From assembly GCF_007000325.2 (NCBI RefSeq), contig NZ_CP117267.1:2418001-2482000 (forward strand): a stretch of 64,000 bases of DNA, in the 5' to 3' direction. Below the pieces are notes generated by a model. The model was given only the letters and a program-made list of their open reading frames with translations, had not been told where the DNA came from and did not search any database. A program made the translations under genes and the position numbers. Of the stretch, positions 26,068 to 35,844 are shown piece by piece. The DNA comes from Rhizobium rhododendri (GTDB taxonomy: Bacteria > Pseudomonadota > Alphaproteobacteria > Rhizobiales > Rhizobiaceae). Within the stretch, counting starts at the first letter, position 1. Each line of letters opens with the position of its first letter.

Positions 26068-27506
26068 TGAAACGCAATAGAAACGTCAAAATCCTCGCCA
26101 CACTCGGTCCCGCTTCTTCTGACGAAGCGATGATCCAGAAGCTTCATGAAGCAGGCGCCGATCTGTTCCGCATCAACATGAGCCATTCCAGCCATGAGAT
26201 GATGCGCACGCTGGTGTCTCGAATCCGCGCTGTCGAAGCCCGCTGCGGCCGGCCGATCGGCATTCTCGCCGACTTGCAGGGACCAAAGCTGCGCGTCGGC
26301 AAGTTCGCCGACACCAAGGTCACGCTCGTCCCCGGCCAGACCTTCACGCTCGACGGCAACGATACGCCCGGCGACAACAAGCGCGTCTTCCTGCCGCATC
26401 CGGAAATTCTGGAATCGGTGAAGGCCGGCGACCGCCTGCTGATCGACGATGGCAAGTTGCACCTGCGCGCGGAAACATGCGACGGCAAGACGATTGTCAC
26501 CAAGGTCATTTCCGGAACCACGATTTCCGACCGCAAGGGCGTCAGCCTTCCCGACACCCTGCTGACCGCAGGCGTGCTCACCGACAAGGACCGCGCCGAC
26601 CTCGACGCCGTTCTCGCAGTCAACGATGTCGACTGGGTTGCCCTGTCGTTCATCCAGCGCCCGGAAGACCTCACGGAAGTCCGCGAGATCGCCCAGGGCC
26701 GCGTTGGCCTGATGTCGAAGATCGAAAAGCCGCAGGCCATGGAGCGGATCGACGAGATCATCGAACTCTCCGACGCCCTGATGGTTGCCCGTGGCGACCT
26801 TGGCGTTGAAATGCCGCTCGAAGCCGTTCCCGGCATCCAGAAGCAGCTCATCCGCGCCTGCCGCAAGGCCGGCAAGCCGGTCGTCGTCGCCACGCAGATG
26901 CTGGAATCGATGATTTCGGCTCCGGTACCGACCCGCGCCGAAGTCTCGGACGTTGCTACCGCCGTCTTCGAAGGCGCCGATGCTGTCATGCTGTCGGCAG
27001 AATCTGCCTCCGGCGATTATCCGATCGAAGCCGTCGCCACCATGGCGTCGATTGCCCGCACCATCGAGCGCGAGCCGCATTATCCGGGCATCATCTACGC
27101 CCAGCGCCCGCAGCCTGAAGCAACCGGCGCCGACGCTATTTCGCTGGCCGCCCGCCAGATTGCCGAAACGCTGAAGCTGACAGCTATCGTCTGCTACACA
27201 TCGTCCGGCGGCACCGGCCTGCGTACCTCGCGCGAGCGTCCGAACGTGCCGATCCTGGCGCTTTCGCCGAGCGTACAGACAGCCCGCCGCCTCTCCGTCG
27301 TCTGGGGCCTGCACTGCGTCGTCACCCACGATGCGACCGACCTCGACGACATGGTCAACCGCGCCTGCCGCATCGTCGTTGCGGAAGATTTCGGCAAGCC
27401 CGGCGACCGCGTGATCATCTCGGCCGGCGTTCCGCTCGGAACACCGGGCGCCACCAACATGCTGCGTCTGGCCTACATCGGCTCGGACGGACAGGGCGGC
27501 ATCTGA
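26067..27506 (+). CDS. pyk: Pyruvate kinase
   Basis: 479 residues. Motifs are KILATLGPASS, LFRINMSHSSHE, LADLQGPKLRVGKF, MSKIEKPQAMERIDEI (catalytic Lys), LMVARGDLGVEMP and VATQMLESMISAPVPTRAEVSDVATAV. It converts PEP and ADP to pyruvate and ATP. The ATG at 26067 overlaps the DUF1036 stop. Confidence 0.97.
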   Translation: MKRNRNVKILATLGPASSDEAMIQKLHEAGADLFRINMSHSSHEMMRTLVSRIRAVEARCGRPIGILADLQGPKLRVGKFADTKVTLVPGQTFTLDGNDTPGDNKRVFLPHPEILESVKAGDRLLIDDGKLHLRAETCDGKTIVTKVISGTTISDRKGVSLPDTLLTAGVLTDKDRADLDAVLAVNDVDWVALSFIQRPEDLTEVREIAQGRVGLMSKIEKPQAMERIDEIIELSDALMVARGDLGVEMPLEAVPGIQKQLIRACRKAGKPVVVATQMLESMISAPVPTRAEVSDVATAVFEGADAVMLSAESASGDYPIEAVATMASIARTIEREPHYPGIIYAQRPQPEATGADAISLAARQIAETLKLTAIVCYTSSGGTGLRTSRERPNVPILALSPSVQTARRLSVVWGLHCVVTHDATDLDDMVNRACRIVVAEDFGKPGDRVIISAGVPLGTPGATNMLRLAYIGSDGQGGI

Positions 27507-27528
27507 TCGATAGCCTCCGATAAAAACG

Positions 27529-27566
27529 AGCCCGCTGCCTTGGAAAAAAGGCGGCGGGCTTTTTTC
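27529..27566 (+). terminator. Rho-independent terminator of pyk
   Basis: AGCCCGCTGCCT (27529-27540) pairs with AGGCGGCGGGCT (27549-27560) across an 8-base loop, with one wobble pair, followed by TTTTT. Confidence 0.9.
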
Positions 27567-27721
27567 ATGCCTGCGACCCGCCGACTTTCGAGGCGGCAGT
27601 GTCGCCTTCACGGGTTGCACCGGAGCCAGAACATCATCATTGTACGGCTGCCATAAAGAGGCTCTAGGAGAGACGGCGGGGGGCTGCGCCGCAGCGCGAC
27701 TTTGCCAAACAGGAGAGAGAG

Positions 27722-29728
27722 ATGAGGAAAACCGCCAGGTTCGGTCTTTTGACCATTGCGGTGGTGGCGCTCAGCGCCGGCACGGCCTTTGCCGACTATC
27801 AGCTCAATATTCTGCACATCAACGACTTCCACTCCCGCGACGAGTCGATCAACAAATTCGACGCCACCTGCTCGGCAGACGAAGAGAGCAAGAACGAATG
27901 CTTCGGCGGCGCAGCCCGGCTGAAGACGGAAATCGACCTGCGCCGCAAGGCGCTCGAAGGCCAGAACGTCATCCTTCTCGACGCCGGCGACAATTTCCAG
28001 GGCTCGCTTTTTTACACGACCTACAAGGGCCAGGCAGAGGTGGAACTGCTGAATGCCATGAAGTTCGACGCGATGACCGTCGGCAACCATGAATTCGACG
28101 ATGGCGAAAGCGCACTGGCGCCGTTCCTCGACAAGGTCCAGTTCCCGGTACTCGGCGCCAACGTGCTGACCGATTCGGAATCGAAACTCGGCGAGCGCAT
28201 CAAGAAATCAATCGTGCTGGATGTCGGCGGACAAAAGATCGGCATCGTCGGCGTCGTCACCACGGATACGCCTGCCCTTGCCTCGCCCGGGCCGCACGTC
28301 AAGATCACCGATGACGCCCAGGCGATCAACGCCGAAGTCGACCTGCTGAAGTCGCAGGGCGTCAACAAGATCGTCGCGCTCACCCATGTCGGCTACCACA
28401 GGGACCTGGACGCGATTGCCAAGATCCCCGGCGTCGACGTCGTCGTCGGTGGCCATTCGCACACGCTGCTGTCGAACACCGACCCGAAGGCGGAAGGCCC
28501 CTACCCGACCATGGTCGACAATCCCGGCGGCTACAAGGTCCCGGTCGTCACAGCCGCATCATACAGCCGATATCTCGGCGACATCGTCATCACCTTCGAC
28601 GACAACGGCGTCGTCAAGGAAGCCAAGGGCGACCCCATCCTGCTCGATTCCTCGGTGACCCCTGATCCGGCCATGCTTGCCCGGGTCCAGGAGTTGGCAA
28701 AGCCGATTGCCGAGGTGCGCAAGAAGGTCATTGGCAAGTCCGAAGGCCCGATCGAGGGCGCTCGCGAAGTCTGCCGGGCGCAGGAATGCTCGATGGGCAA
28801 TCTCGTCGCCGATGCGATGCTCGACCGCACCAAGGCGCAAGGAATCAGCATCGCCATCCAGAACGGCGGTGGCCTGCGGGCCTCCATGCCTTCGGGCAAT
28901 CTGACCATGGGCGATGTCCTCACCGTGCTGCCCTTCCAGAACACTGTCGCCACATTCCAGCTGACAGGCGCCGACGTGGTCGCAGCACTGGAAAACGGCC
29001 TTAGCCAGATCGCCGACGGGGCCGGCCGCTTTCCGCAGGTGTCGGGCATCAAATACACCTTCGACAAGACCAAGCCCGCCGGCAGCCGCGTCGTTTCGGT
29101 CGAAGTCATGGAGGGCGACCGCTACGTGCTGCTAGATCCGAAGAAGACCTACGGCGTCGTTTCCAACAACTACATGCGCTCCGGCGGAGACGGCTATACG
29201 GTGTTCTCGACCAAGGGCCAGAATGCCTACGACTTCGGTCCCGATCTCGAGCAGGTCGTTGCCGACTACCTGGCTGCCCACAATCCGTACAAGCCCTACC
29301 TCGACGGCCGCGTGACGCAGGTGGCCGCCGCCTCGCCCAGCGCCCAGCCGGACGTGGTCAAGCCGACAGACACTCAGATCGCTCCCTCTGGCGAGAAGCC
29401 GGCTGAAAAGCCGACGGTAGCAACCACGCCGACACCCGCGCCGATCACTCCGCCGCCTGCAGCGTCGACCACCACAGCGGCTTCACCGACACCGCCAGCT
29501 CCGGCACCGGCACCGCCGCCCGCCGCGAACCCGCCGGTTGCTGCAGAGCCAAGCGCCAAACCGAAGCTTCCGACGACCCACGTGATTGCCGCCGGCGATA
29601 CGCTCTGGGATCTGGCCCAGACGTTTTACGGCGATGGCGCCGACTGGAAAAAGCTCGCCGCCGCAAACCGCCATGCGAGCCCGCGTCGCCTCTTGGTCGG
29701 CCGCGAACTGCAGGTTCCGGCCAAATAA
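27722..29728 (+). CDS. 5'-nucleotidase/UDP-sugar hydrolase family protein fused to LysM
   Basis: 668 residues. The signal peptide ends GTAFADYQ. A metallophosphatase domain follows with the metal motifs ILHINDFHSRD, DAGDNFQGS, VGNHEFDDG, ALTHVGYHRDL and VVGGHSHTLL. Next is the 5'-nucleotidase C-terminal domain (SMGNLVADAMLDRTKA, IQNGGGLRASM, VLTVLPFQNTV, NNYMRSGGDGY). A Pro/Ala/Thr-rich linker (about 545-620) leads to a terminal LysM domain (THVIAAGDTLWDLAQTFYGDGADWKKLAAANR). LysM binds peptidoglycan, so the enzyme is probably held in the periplasm near the wall and recovers nucleotides or sugars. Confidence 0.93.
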   Translation: MRKTARFGLLTIAVVALSAGTAFADYQLNILHINDFHSRDESINKFDATCSADEESKNECFGGAARLKTEIDLRRKALEGQNVILLDAGDNFQGSLFYTTYKGQAEVELLNAMKFDAMTVGNHEFDDGESALAPFLDKVQFPVLGANVLTDSESKLGERIKKSIVLDVGGQKIGIVGVVTTDTPALASPGPHVKITDDAQAINAEVDLLKSQGVNKIVALTHVGYHRDLDAIAKIPGVDVVVGGHSHTLLSNTDPKAEGPYPTMVDNPGGYKVPVVTAASYSRYLGDIVITFDDNGVVKEAKGDPILLDSSVTPDPAMLARVQELAKPIAEVRKKVIGKSEGPIEGAREVCRAQECSMGNLVADAMLDRTKAQGISIAIQNGGGLRASMPSGNLTMGDVLTVLPFQNTVATFQLTGADVVAALENGLSQIADGAGRFPQVSGIKYTFDKTKPAGSRVVSVEVMEGDRYVLLDPKKTYGVVSNNYMRSGGDGYTVFSTKGQNAYDFGPDLEQVVADYLAAHNPYKPYLDGRVTQVAAASPSAQPDVVKPTDTQIAPSGEKPAEKPTVATTPTPAPITPPPAASTTTAASPTPPAPAPAPPPAANPPVAAEPSAKPKLPTTHVIAAGDTLWDLAQTFYGDGADWKKLAAANRHASPRRLLVGRELQVPAK

Positions 29729-29749
29729 CGCATCAGGCCATCGCCAACT

Positions 29750-29780
29750 ACCGGTCCGGACTTTCCGGACCGGTTTGTTT
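29750..29780 (+). terminator. Rho-independent terminator after the 5'-nucleotidase gene
   Basis: ACCGGTCCGGA (29750-29760), 3-base loop, TCCGGACCGGT (29764-29774), then TTGTTT. Confidence 0.88.
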
Positions 29781-29853
29781 CTACGACGTTTGAACCGATC
29801 CGCCGGCACTGCGTAGAACGGGTAACAATTTTTGAAATGAACGGACATTTGCC

Positions 29854-30888
29854 ATGACGATAGACGTTTCCGCCCTCCCGCCAGGCCACCCGCCAGTATC
29901 GATCGGCAAAGTCGGCGTCCTGATTGTCAACCTCGGCACACCCGATGGCACCGATTACAAATCGATGCGCCGTTATCTGCGCGAGTTCCTGAGCGACAAG
30001 CGCGTCATCGAATGGTCGCGCTTCCTCTGGTATCCGATCCTCTACGGCATCGTTCTCAACACCCGCCCCGGCAAGGTCGGCAAGGCCTACGAGCAGATCT
30101 GGAACAAGGATCTGAACGAAAGTTACCTGCGCACATACACGCGCAACCAGGCAACTCGCCTCAGCGAAGCGCTGAAGGACCTGCCCAACGTCACCGTCGA
30201 CTGGGGAATGCGCTACGGCCAGCCATCGATCGCATCCCGCATCGACGCGCTGAAAGCTGCCGGCTGCGACCGCATCCTGCTTTTCCCGCTCTATCCTCAA
30301 TATGCCGCCGCAACGACGGCGACCGTCAACGACAAGGCTTTCGAGACGCTGCTGAAGATGCGCTGGCAGCCGGCACTTCGCACCGTGCCGCCCTACCACG
30401 ACGACCCGGCCTACATCGAGGCGCTGGCGAACTCGGTGACCAACCATCTGGCAACGCTCGACTGGGAGCCGGAGATTATCATCACGTCGTTCCACGGCAT
30501 CCCGATGTCCTACTTCAAGAAGGGCGATCCCTACCACTGCGCCTGCATGAAGACCGCCCGGTTGCTGCGCGAACGGCTCGGTTTCTCCAAGGAAAAGCTG
30601 ATGATCACCTTCCAGTCGCGCTTCGGTCCGGAGGAATGGCTGCAGCCCTATACCGACAAGACTGTCGAGCGGCTGGCCAAGGAGGGCGTCAAGCGCATTG
30701 CCGTCATGAACCCGGGCTTCGTCTCGGATTGTCTGGAGACACTGGAAGAAATTGCCGGAGAGGCAATGGAGATCTTCCATCACGCCGGCGGCGAAAAATT
30801 CTCCCACATTCCATGCCTGAACGACAGCCCAGGCGGCGTCGCCGTGCTGGAAAAGGTCATCCGTCGTGAACTGCAGGGCTGGGCCTGA
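29854..30888 (+). CDS. hemH: Ferrochelatase
   Basis: 344 residues. Motifs are VGVLIVNLGTPDGTD, VDWGMRYGQPSI, ILLFPLYPQYAAATTA, IIITSFHGIPMSYFKKGDPYHCACMKTA (catalytic His in SFHG) and FQSRFGPEEWLQPYTDKT. Inserts iron into protoporphyrin IX, the last step of heme synthesis. Monocistronic between the 5'-nucleotidase terminator and a LysR gene. Confidence 0.97.
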   Translation: MTIDVSALPPGHPPVSIGKVGVLIVNLGTPDGTDYKSMRRYLREFLSDKRVIEWSRFLWYPILYGIVLNTRPGKVGKAYEQIWNKDLNESYLRTYTRNQATRLSEALKDLPNVTVDWGMRYGQPSIASRIDALKAAGCDRILLFPLYPQYAAATTATVNDKAFETLLKMRWQPALRTVPPYHDDPAYIEALANSVTNHLATLDWEPEIIITSFHGIPMSYFKKGDPYHCACMKTARLLRERLGFSKEKLMITFQSRFGPEEWLQPYTDKTVERLAKEGVKRIAVMNPGFVSDCLETLEEIAGEAMEIFHHAGGEKFSHIPCLNDSPGGVAVLEKVIRRELQGWA

Positions 30889-30973
30889 GGCTTGCAAGAG
30901 GCCGAGTCCATGCTCAGGAGACGCCCTGTCGGTCGATCTTATTCCCGTGGATCGACAGGCGTCGGCTTGATGA

Positions 30974-31879
30974 CTAGCTGCACCGCCTGAAATCTTCGAC
31001 CAACTCGTTGAGCAACCATTTCGCCGCATTGCCGAGCGGTCGGTTTCGATTGCGGACAGCATAGATCGGGATTGAAACGGGAAGAACGCTGGAATCCTTG
31101 ACATCGAGCCGGACGAGAGAGCCGTCCTGCAAATGATGTTCGACCAGATGCAGCGGCATCGAGCACCAGCCAAAGCCTGCCAAAAGAAACTCCAGTCGGC
31201 GAAGCATGTCCACGAACCGCCAGAAACGGGCGCTGACGACGCCATGGCTCGGCCCATCCGGCGCGTGCGGATCGGTCAGGATGAGTTGTACGTAGTCGGC
31301 CAGGGTCTCACGCGTGATCTCCCTGCTTTCCGTTGCAAGCGGGTGCGATGGAGCGACGACGGGAACGAGGGTGATCTTCGTCAGGACGTGCGCTTCGAGA
31401 TCCTGTCCGGCGGTCGGAAAAAGCCCACACAGCGAAATCATCGCCGACCCGTCCCGCACGCGCCGTTCTGCCGCCCAGATACTTTCGGTGAAGAGCGTCA
31501 CGGGAAGATCGGGAAATGTCGACTGCAGCTTCGACAGGGTCCGCAGCACAGGGCCGGTAGGCGTCATGCTGTCGAGGGCGATCGTCAGTTCCGGCTCGAG
31601 CCCCCCGGCGATGGCGCCTGCCGTTCTTTCGAACAGCTCCGCCTGTCGCAGAACCTGCCGCGCCTGTGCAACCAACACACGCCCCGCTTCCGTCAACCGG
31701 GGCGAACGGCCGGATCGGTCGAACAGGAGCACCTGCTGCGTGGTTTCCAGCGTCCGGACCGTATTGCTGATCGCAGACTGGACACGTCGCAGCTTCCTTC
31801 CAGCCGAGGAAAAGCTCCCCGTATCCGCGATCGTCACAAGCACAGTCAACTGGTCGAGCGTCAGGGACCCAATCATCAT
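30974..31879 (-). CDS. LysR-family transcriptional regulator
   Basis: 301 residues. The N-terminal HTH (LTLDQLTVLVTIADTGSFSSAGRKLRRVQSAISNTVRTLE) and C-terminal effector domain are typical. It diverges from a DoxX-family gene 98 bases away, which it probably regulates. No effector can be named. Confidence 0.92.
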   Translation of the reverse strand: MMIGSLTLDQLTVLVTIADTGSFSSAGRKLRRVQSAISNTVRTLETTQQVLLFDRSGRSPRLTEAGRVLVAQARQVLRQAELFERTAGAIAGGLEPELTIALDSMTPTGPVLRTLSKLQSTFPDLPVTLFTESIWAAERRVRDGSAMISLCGLFPTAGQDLEAHVLTKITLVPVVAPSHPLATESREITRETLADYVQLILTDPHAPDGPSHGVVSARFWRFVDMLRRLEFLLAGFGWCSMPLHLVEHHLQDGSLVRLDVKDSSVLPVSIPIYAVRNRNRPLGNAAKWLLNELVEDFRRCS

Positions 31880-31976
31880 CTATCTCCATTAGAGATAGTT
31901 CGTATCATCAATCCATCGCTTCTCATACAGTCAGAAGCGTTTACGGTGGGCGCCAATCTCATCTGGAGCAGATAAT

Positions 31977-32348
31977 ATGAGCACCACCACTCTAAACTCA
32001 CCTCGAATCCTGACGATCTCAATCTGGGTCTTGCGCGTCCTCGTCGCGTTGATGTTCCTCGCAGCAGCAACGATGAAGCTGACATCGCAGCCGATGATGG
32101 TTGCGGAATTCGAACAGGTCGGCCTCGGCCAGTGGTTTCGCTTCCTGACAGGCGGCCTCGAACTGATCGGCGCCATCGCCGTGCTCGTTCCCCGCACATC
32201 CATCCTGGGCGCCCTGCTGCTGCTGCTCGTCGATGCCGGCGCTTTCGTCGCGCAGATTGCGGTCCTGCACATGGACTGGGTCCACACGATCGTCATCGGC
32301 GCAGTCATCGCCCTGCTGATCTACCTGCAGCGCCGGGCCGCCGCCTGA
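31977..32348 (+). CDS. DoxX-family membrane protein
   Basis: 123 residues with four hydrophobic segments. RVLVALMFLAAATMKLTSQPMMVAEFEQVGLGQWFRFLTGGLELIGAIAVLVP matches the DoxX pattern (N-terminal helix, conserved Lys, GxxE). Members act in quinone-linked or detoxification roles, but this one is uncharacterised. Likely target of the divergent LysR regulator. Confidence 0.85.
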   Translation: MSTTTLNSPRILTISIWVLRVLVALMFLAAATMKLTSQPMMVAEFEQVGLGQWFRFLTGGLELIGAIAVLVPRTSILGALLLLLVDAGAFVAQIAVLHMDWVHTIVIGAVIALLIYLQRRAAA

Positions 32349-32365
32349 GCGTTTCCCGCGCGGCG

Positions 32366-33103
32366 CTAGACGCCGCGCCGGTTTCCCCAGAGGATGACGT
32401 GCAGCTGCGGCAAGACGCGGGCGGCAAACCAGCCGTCCTCGGTCACCCGGTCGATAAGCCACAGCATCCTGTCGGTAATGCCGTCGAGATCGATGACGGC
32501 ATTTTCCTCGGTTCCCTTCGGAGGCGTATGATTGCCGGGCTGAAGGTAGACCGGCAGATGTGGATGGCGCGCTGCCGCATCGCGGGCATAGGCATAGTCC
32601 GCATCGTCGAACACAACGAATTTCAGCACCGTCTCAGGCCGACCGCCGGCTGCATCCAGACAGTGCCGCAAGGCATCCAAATCCGTATCCATGCCGCTCG
32701 ACGGTGGCTTTGGGCTGAGCACCAGAACGTCGAGATCGCTGAACCAGGTTTTGGCGATCGATCCCTGGGTCTCCAGTGCGAAGCGATAGCCTTCGCCATG
32801 TCCCCGGGCGATCAGCGGCGCCAGCGGCTGGATGGCTGGATTGCCGCCCGACAGCGACACGGTGAGCGGGCGATGTCCGGACAGTCGCGTCACCTCCTGC
32901 CAGATATCATCCACCGACATCGGCGCCCATGTGTCGCGAAAAGCGCTGTCAACCGCATGCAGGCTGTCGCACCACGAACAGCGATAATCGCACCCGCCGG
33001 TGCGCACGAAGACGGTCGGCAAGCCGATCAGCACGCCCTCCCCCTGGATCGTCGGCCCGAAGATCTCGCTGATGCGGATGGGTGTCGCGGTTTCCGGTCT
33101 CAT
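32366..33103 (-). CDS. queE: 7-carboxy-7-deazaguanine synthase QueE
   Basis: 245 residues. Radical-SAM protein with CxxxCxxC at Cys38, Cys42 and Cys45 ([16 protein letters not shown]) that holds the 4Fe-4S cluster. The N-terminal [21 protein letters not shown] is the QueE signature, and [11 protein letters not shown] is the SAM-contact region. Converts carboxy-tetrahydropterin to 7-carboxy-7-deazaguanine on the way to queuosine. Its start overlaps the queD stop by 4 bases. Last gene of queC-queD-queE. Confidence 0.95.
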   Translation of the reverse strand: MRPETATPIRISEIFGPTIQGEGVLIGLPTVFVRTGGCDYRCSWCDSLHAVDSAFRDTWAPMSVDDIWQEVTRLSGHRPLTVSLSGGNPAIQPLAPLIARGHGEGYRFALETQGSIAKTWFSDLDVLVLSPKPPSSGMDTDLDALRHCLDAAGGRPETVLKFVVFDDADYAYARDAAARHPHLPVYLQPGNHTPPKGTEENAVIDLDGITDRMLWLIDRVTEDGWFAARVLPQLHVILWGNRRGV

Positions 33104-33456
33104 GGCCGGTATTCCGCCCAGGTCTTCGGCGTCTCACTCACCCTGACTGCCGATGTTTCCGGCAAGACCGCCCGGCACCAGTCAAAGAAGTGCTTCGCCA
33201 GATATTCAGACGTGACCGCGTCATGGCCCAGCACATCGTTGAGATGCCGATGGTCAAAGGTCTCGTCGATGTAGCGCTTGAGCGGGGCCAGTTCATGATA
33301 ATCGCGCACGAAACCGTCTTCGTTGAGATCGGGCGACGAGAGCTCGACGACGACGATATAGTTGTGGCCATGCAGGCGCGCACATTGGTGATCGGCAGGC
33401 AGCCGCGTCAGTTGATGCGATGCCGAGAAATGAAATTCCTTGGTAATGCGAAACAC
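33100..33456 (-). CDS. queD: 6-carboxy-tetrahydropterin synthase QueD
   Basis: 118 residues from the GTG at 33456, with GGAGGTG upstream. Zinc-binding His14, His29 and His31 and the catalytic Cys25 are present ([19 protein letters not shown]), and the C-terminal region holds FDHRHLND and [13 protein letters not shown]. Makes 6-carboxy-tetrahydropterin from dihydroneopterin triphosphate. The start is 2 bases after the queC stop, and the 3' end overlaps queE. An upstream extension in the same frame lacks homology. Confidence 0.95.
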   Translation of the reverse strand: MFRITKEFHFSASHQLTRLPADHQCARLHGHNYIVVVELSSPDLNEDGFVRDYHELAPLKRYIDETFDHRHLNDVLGHDAVTSEYLAKHFFDWCRAVLPETSAVRVSETPKTWAEYRP

Positions 33457-33458
33457 GG

Positions 33459-34166
33459 CTACACCTCCGTCGCCCGGAAGGAGCCCGTGGCGGCAACCCA
33501 GAAGTCTGCATCCTCGTAATCGGTTGGATCGACGACGCCGGCGATGGAAAAGGCTTCGCGCCGCTCGACGCAGGTGCCGCAACGACCGCAATGGCGCTCA
33601 CCGCCCTTGTAGCAGGACCATGTTTCGACGAACGGCGTGCCATGCTTCACGCCATCTATGACGATATCGGCCTTGGACACAGTGACGTAGGGCGCCAGCA
33701 GCGTCACGTCTGCATAGCCGTCGAGCGCTTCCGTCTGCATCCGCTGGAAGCTGTCGATGAAGCCCGGTCGGCAATCCGGATAGATGAAGTGATCGCCGCC
33801 ATGCACGGCGACTGCGACAGCATCGGCCTTGCGGGCTGCGGCGACGCCGAAGGCAATCGCCAGCATGATGGCATTGCGATTGGGAACGATGGTGGATTTC
33901 ATCGTTTCCTCGGCATAGTGGCCGTCCGGCACCGCGATATTGTCGGTGAGAGCCGAACCAGTGAGGTGGCGGCCTATGCCGCTGATGTCGATGATTTCAT
34001 GCCATACGCCGAGGCGCTGGGCGCAGGCGGCGGCAAAATCGAGTTCCTTGCGGTGTCTTTGACCGTAGTCGAAGGATAGCAGTCCGAGGAGAGATCCCTC
34101 TGCGGCTGTTCTGTAGGCAAGCGAAACGGAATCCAGTCCGCCGGAGCAGACGACGATGGTTTTCAT
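33459..34166 (-). CDS. queC: 7-cyano-7-deazaguanine synthase QueC
   Basis: 235 residues. ATP-binding SGGLDS (residues 8-13), LLSFDYGQRHRKEL, VPNRNAIMLAIAFGVAAA and the zinc site CYKGGERHCGRCGTCVER. Produces preQ0 from 7-carboxy-7-deazaguanine. First gene of queC-queD-queE. The preQ1-I riboswitch just upstream includes the Shine-Dalgarno sequence (AAGGA at 34175-34179), 8 bases before the ATG. Confidence 0.97.
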   Translation of the reverse strand: MKTIVVCSGGLDSVSLAYRTAAEGSLLGLLSFDYGQRHRKELDFAAACAQRLGVWHEIIDISGIGRHLTGSALTDNIAVPDGHYAEETMKSTIVPNRNAIMLAIAFGVAAARKADAVAVAVHGGDHFIYPDCRPGFIDSFQRMQTEALDGYADVTLLAPYVTVSKADIVIDGVKHGTPFVETWSCYKGGERHCGRCGTCVERREAFSIAGVVDPTDYEDADFWVAATGSFRATEV

Positions 34167-34173
34167 AACAGGT

Positions 34174-34206
34174 GTCCTTGTTTTTACCGGGTAGGCTGCG
34201 ACCGGT
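34174..34206 (-). promoter_or_regulatory. preQ1-I riboswitch controlling queC-queD-queE
   Basis: On the minus strand the leader reads ACCGG, loop UCGCAGCCUAC, CCGGU, then an A-rich tail ending in ACAAGGA. This matches the preQ1-I class: a P1 stem, a UCGCAG loop and a tail whose AGG pairs with the loop CCU to form the H-type pseudoknot, as in the Thermoanaerobacter tengcongensis preQ1-I RNA. The tail AAGGA is also the queC Shine-Dalgarno sequence, so ligand binding should block translation (inference from the family). Confidence 0.9.
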
Positions 34207-34359
34207 TAGTTCAATGGGCGTTCTCTAGGGCAAACATCCGCAGCTGGAAACGGCTTTTTTACGACCTGCGACAAATCGTTTGTCGCAACTTCATCGGCAA
34301 CGGGTGTGCTTCCACCATCGGCTGGGCTATGCTGCCGTGGAACAGGGATGGGAAAAATA

Positions 34360-35382
34360 ATGCTGGGTGGATTTGATATCGTTGTAATTGCGATCGTGGT
34401 GCTTGTCGTGCTGGTTCTGTTTGCCGGCATCAAGACGGTGCCGCAGGGCTATCGCTACACTATCGAGCGGTTCGGCCGCTACACGCGCACACTGGAGCCG
34501 GGCCTGAACCTGATCCTGCCGTTCATCGAGCGTATCGGCACCCGGATGAATGTCATGGAGCAGGTGCTGGCCGTACCGACGCAGGAAGTCATCACCAAGG
34601 ACAATGCCAGCGTCTCAGCCGATGCCGTGTGCTTCTACCAGGTGTTGAATGCCGCCCAGGCCGCCTACCAGGTGTCCAACCTCGAAAACGCCATTCTCAA
34701 CCTGACAATGACCAACATCCGCTCTGTCATGGGCTCGATGGACCTCGACGAACTGCTGTCCAATCGCGAGATCATCAACGACAAGCTGCTGCGCGTCGTC
34801 GACGAGGCCGTCGGCCCCTGGGGCATCAAGGTAACCCGCGTCGAGATCAAGGATATCCAGCCGCCGCGCGATCTCGTCGACGCCATGGGCCGGCAGATGA
34901 AGGCCGAGCGCGAAAAGCGTGCCCAGGTACTCGAGGCCGAAGGCTCGCGAAACGCCCAGATCCTGCGCGCCGAAGGTGCCAAGCAGGCGGCGATCCTGCA
35001 GGCAGAAGGCCAGCGTGAGGCCGCCTATCGCAATGCCGAAGCCCGGGAACGCCTGGCAGAAGCCGAGGCCAAGGCGACGCTCGTCGTCTCCCAGGCGATC
35101 GCTGCCGGCGACGTGCAGGCGATCAATTACTTCGTCGCCCAGAAATACACCGAGGCCCTGACCGCAATCGGTTCTGCCTCGAATTCGAAGATCGTGCTGA
35201 TGCCGATGGAGGCATCCTCCATTCTGGGCTCGCTCGGCGGTATCGGCGCTATCGCCCGCGAAGTGTTCGGCGGCGAAGCGCCAAGCAGCCGACCCGCTGT
35301 CGAGCAAGCGCCTCGACCGCGCTCCACGCCGGCACGCACCACGCCGCTGGTCAATCCGCTGAACCCGCCGCGGGAGACCTGA
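34360..35382 (+). CDS. SPFH/stomatin-like membrane protein
   Basis: About 340 residues from the ATG at 34360 (another in-frame ATG is at 34348). An N-terminal membrane helix (about residues 4-25) is followed by an SPFH/band 7 domain: [35 protein letters not shown] and [27 protein letters not shown]. An Ala/Glu-rich coiled coil ([51 protein letters not shown]) follows. Such proteins oligomerise in membranes and support membrane protein quality control. It is followed 3 bases later by an NfeD gene, its usual partner. Confidence 0.93.
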   Translation: MLGGFDIVVIAIVVLVVLVLFAGIKTVPQGYRYTIERFGRYTRTLEPGLNLILPFIERIGTRMNVMEQVLAVPTQEVITKDNASVSADAVCFYQVLNAAQAAYQVSNLENAILNLTMTNIRSVMGSMDLDELLSNREIINDKLLRVVDEAVGPWGIKVTRVEIKDIQPPRDLVDAMGRQMKAEREKRAQVLEAEGSRNAQILRAEGAKQAAILQAEGQREAAYRNAEARERLAEAEAKATLVVSQAIAAGDVQAINYFVAQKYTEALTAIGSASNSKIVLMPMEASSILGSLGGIGAIAREVFGGEAPSSRPAVEQAPRPRSTPARTTPLVNPLNPPRET

Positions 35383-35385
35383 CGC

Positions 35386-35844
35386 ATGCTGAGCGATCTG
35401 GTCGTCCAGCTCGGACCTTGGAGCTGGTGGGTGCTCGGGCTGGCACTGCTGGCGGCAGAACTTCTCGTTCCCGGCGTGTTTCTCGTCTGGATCGGACTTG
35501 CCGCAATCATCGTCGGCGCCCTGTCGCTTGGCCTCTGGGAGGAGCGCATCTGGAGCTGGCAGCTGCAGATGCTGCTGTTTGCCGCTCTCGCCGTCGGCGC
35601 AGCGCTCCTCGGACGACGGTATGTCTATCGCAACAGGCATGAAACCGATGAGCCGTTTCTCAACCAGCGCAGCGCCGGTCTTGTCGGCCGCACCACGGTC
35701 CTCAACGAACCCATCGTCGAAGGGCGCGGACGCGTCAATCTCGACGATACCTACTGGAAGGTCATCGGCCCCGACCTGCCCGCAGGAACCCGCGTCAAGG
35801 TCATCGGCAGCGACGGCCGGCAGTTGACGGTGGAGCCTGCCTGA
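35386..35844 (+). CDS. NfeD-family membrane protein
   Basis: 152 residues. Three hydrophobic segments (about 12-30, 32-52 and 60-78), then an OB-fold C-terminal domain (SAGLVGRTTVLNEPIVEGRGRVNLDDTYWKVIGPDLPAGTRVKVIG). This is the short NfeD form lacking the protease domain, the usual neighbour of SPFH proteins, and it acts with the upstream gene product. Confidence 0.93.
   Translation: MLSDLVVQLGPWSWWVLGLALLAAELLVPGVFLVWIGLAAIIVGALSLGLWEERIWSWQLQMLLFAALAVGAALLGRRYVYRNRHETDEPFLNQRSAGLVGRTTVLNEPIVEGRGRVNLDDTYWKVIGPDLPAGTRVKVIGSDGRQLTVEPA

Noticed and set aside
33457..33591. N-terminal extension of QueD.
   Set aside because: It would read into queC, and the GTG at 33456 has a strong ribosome site and gives the family length.
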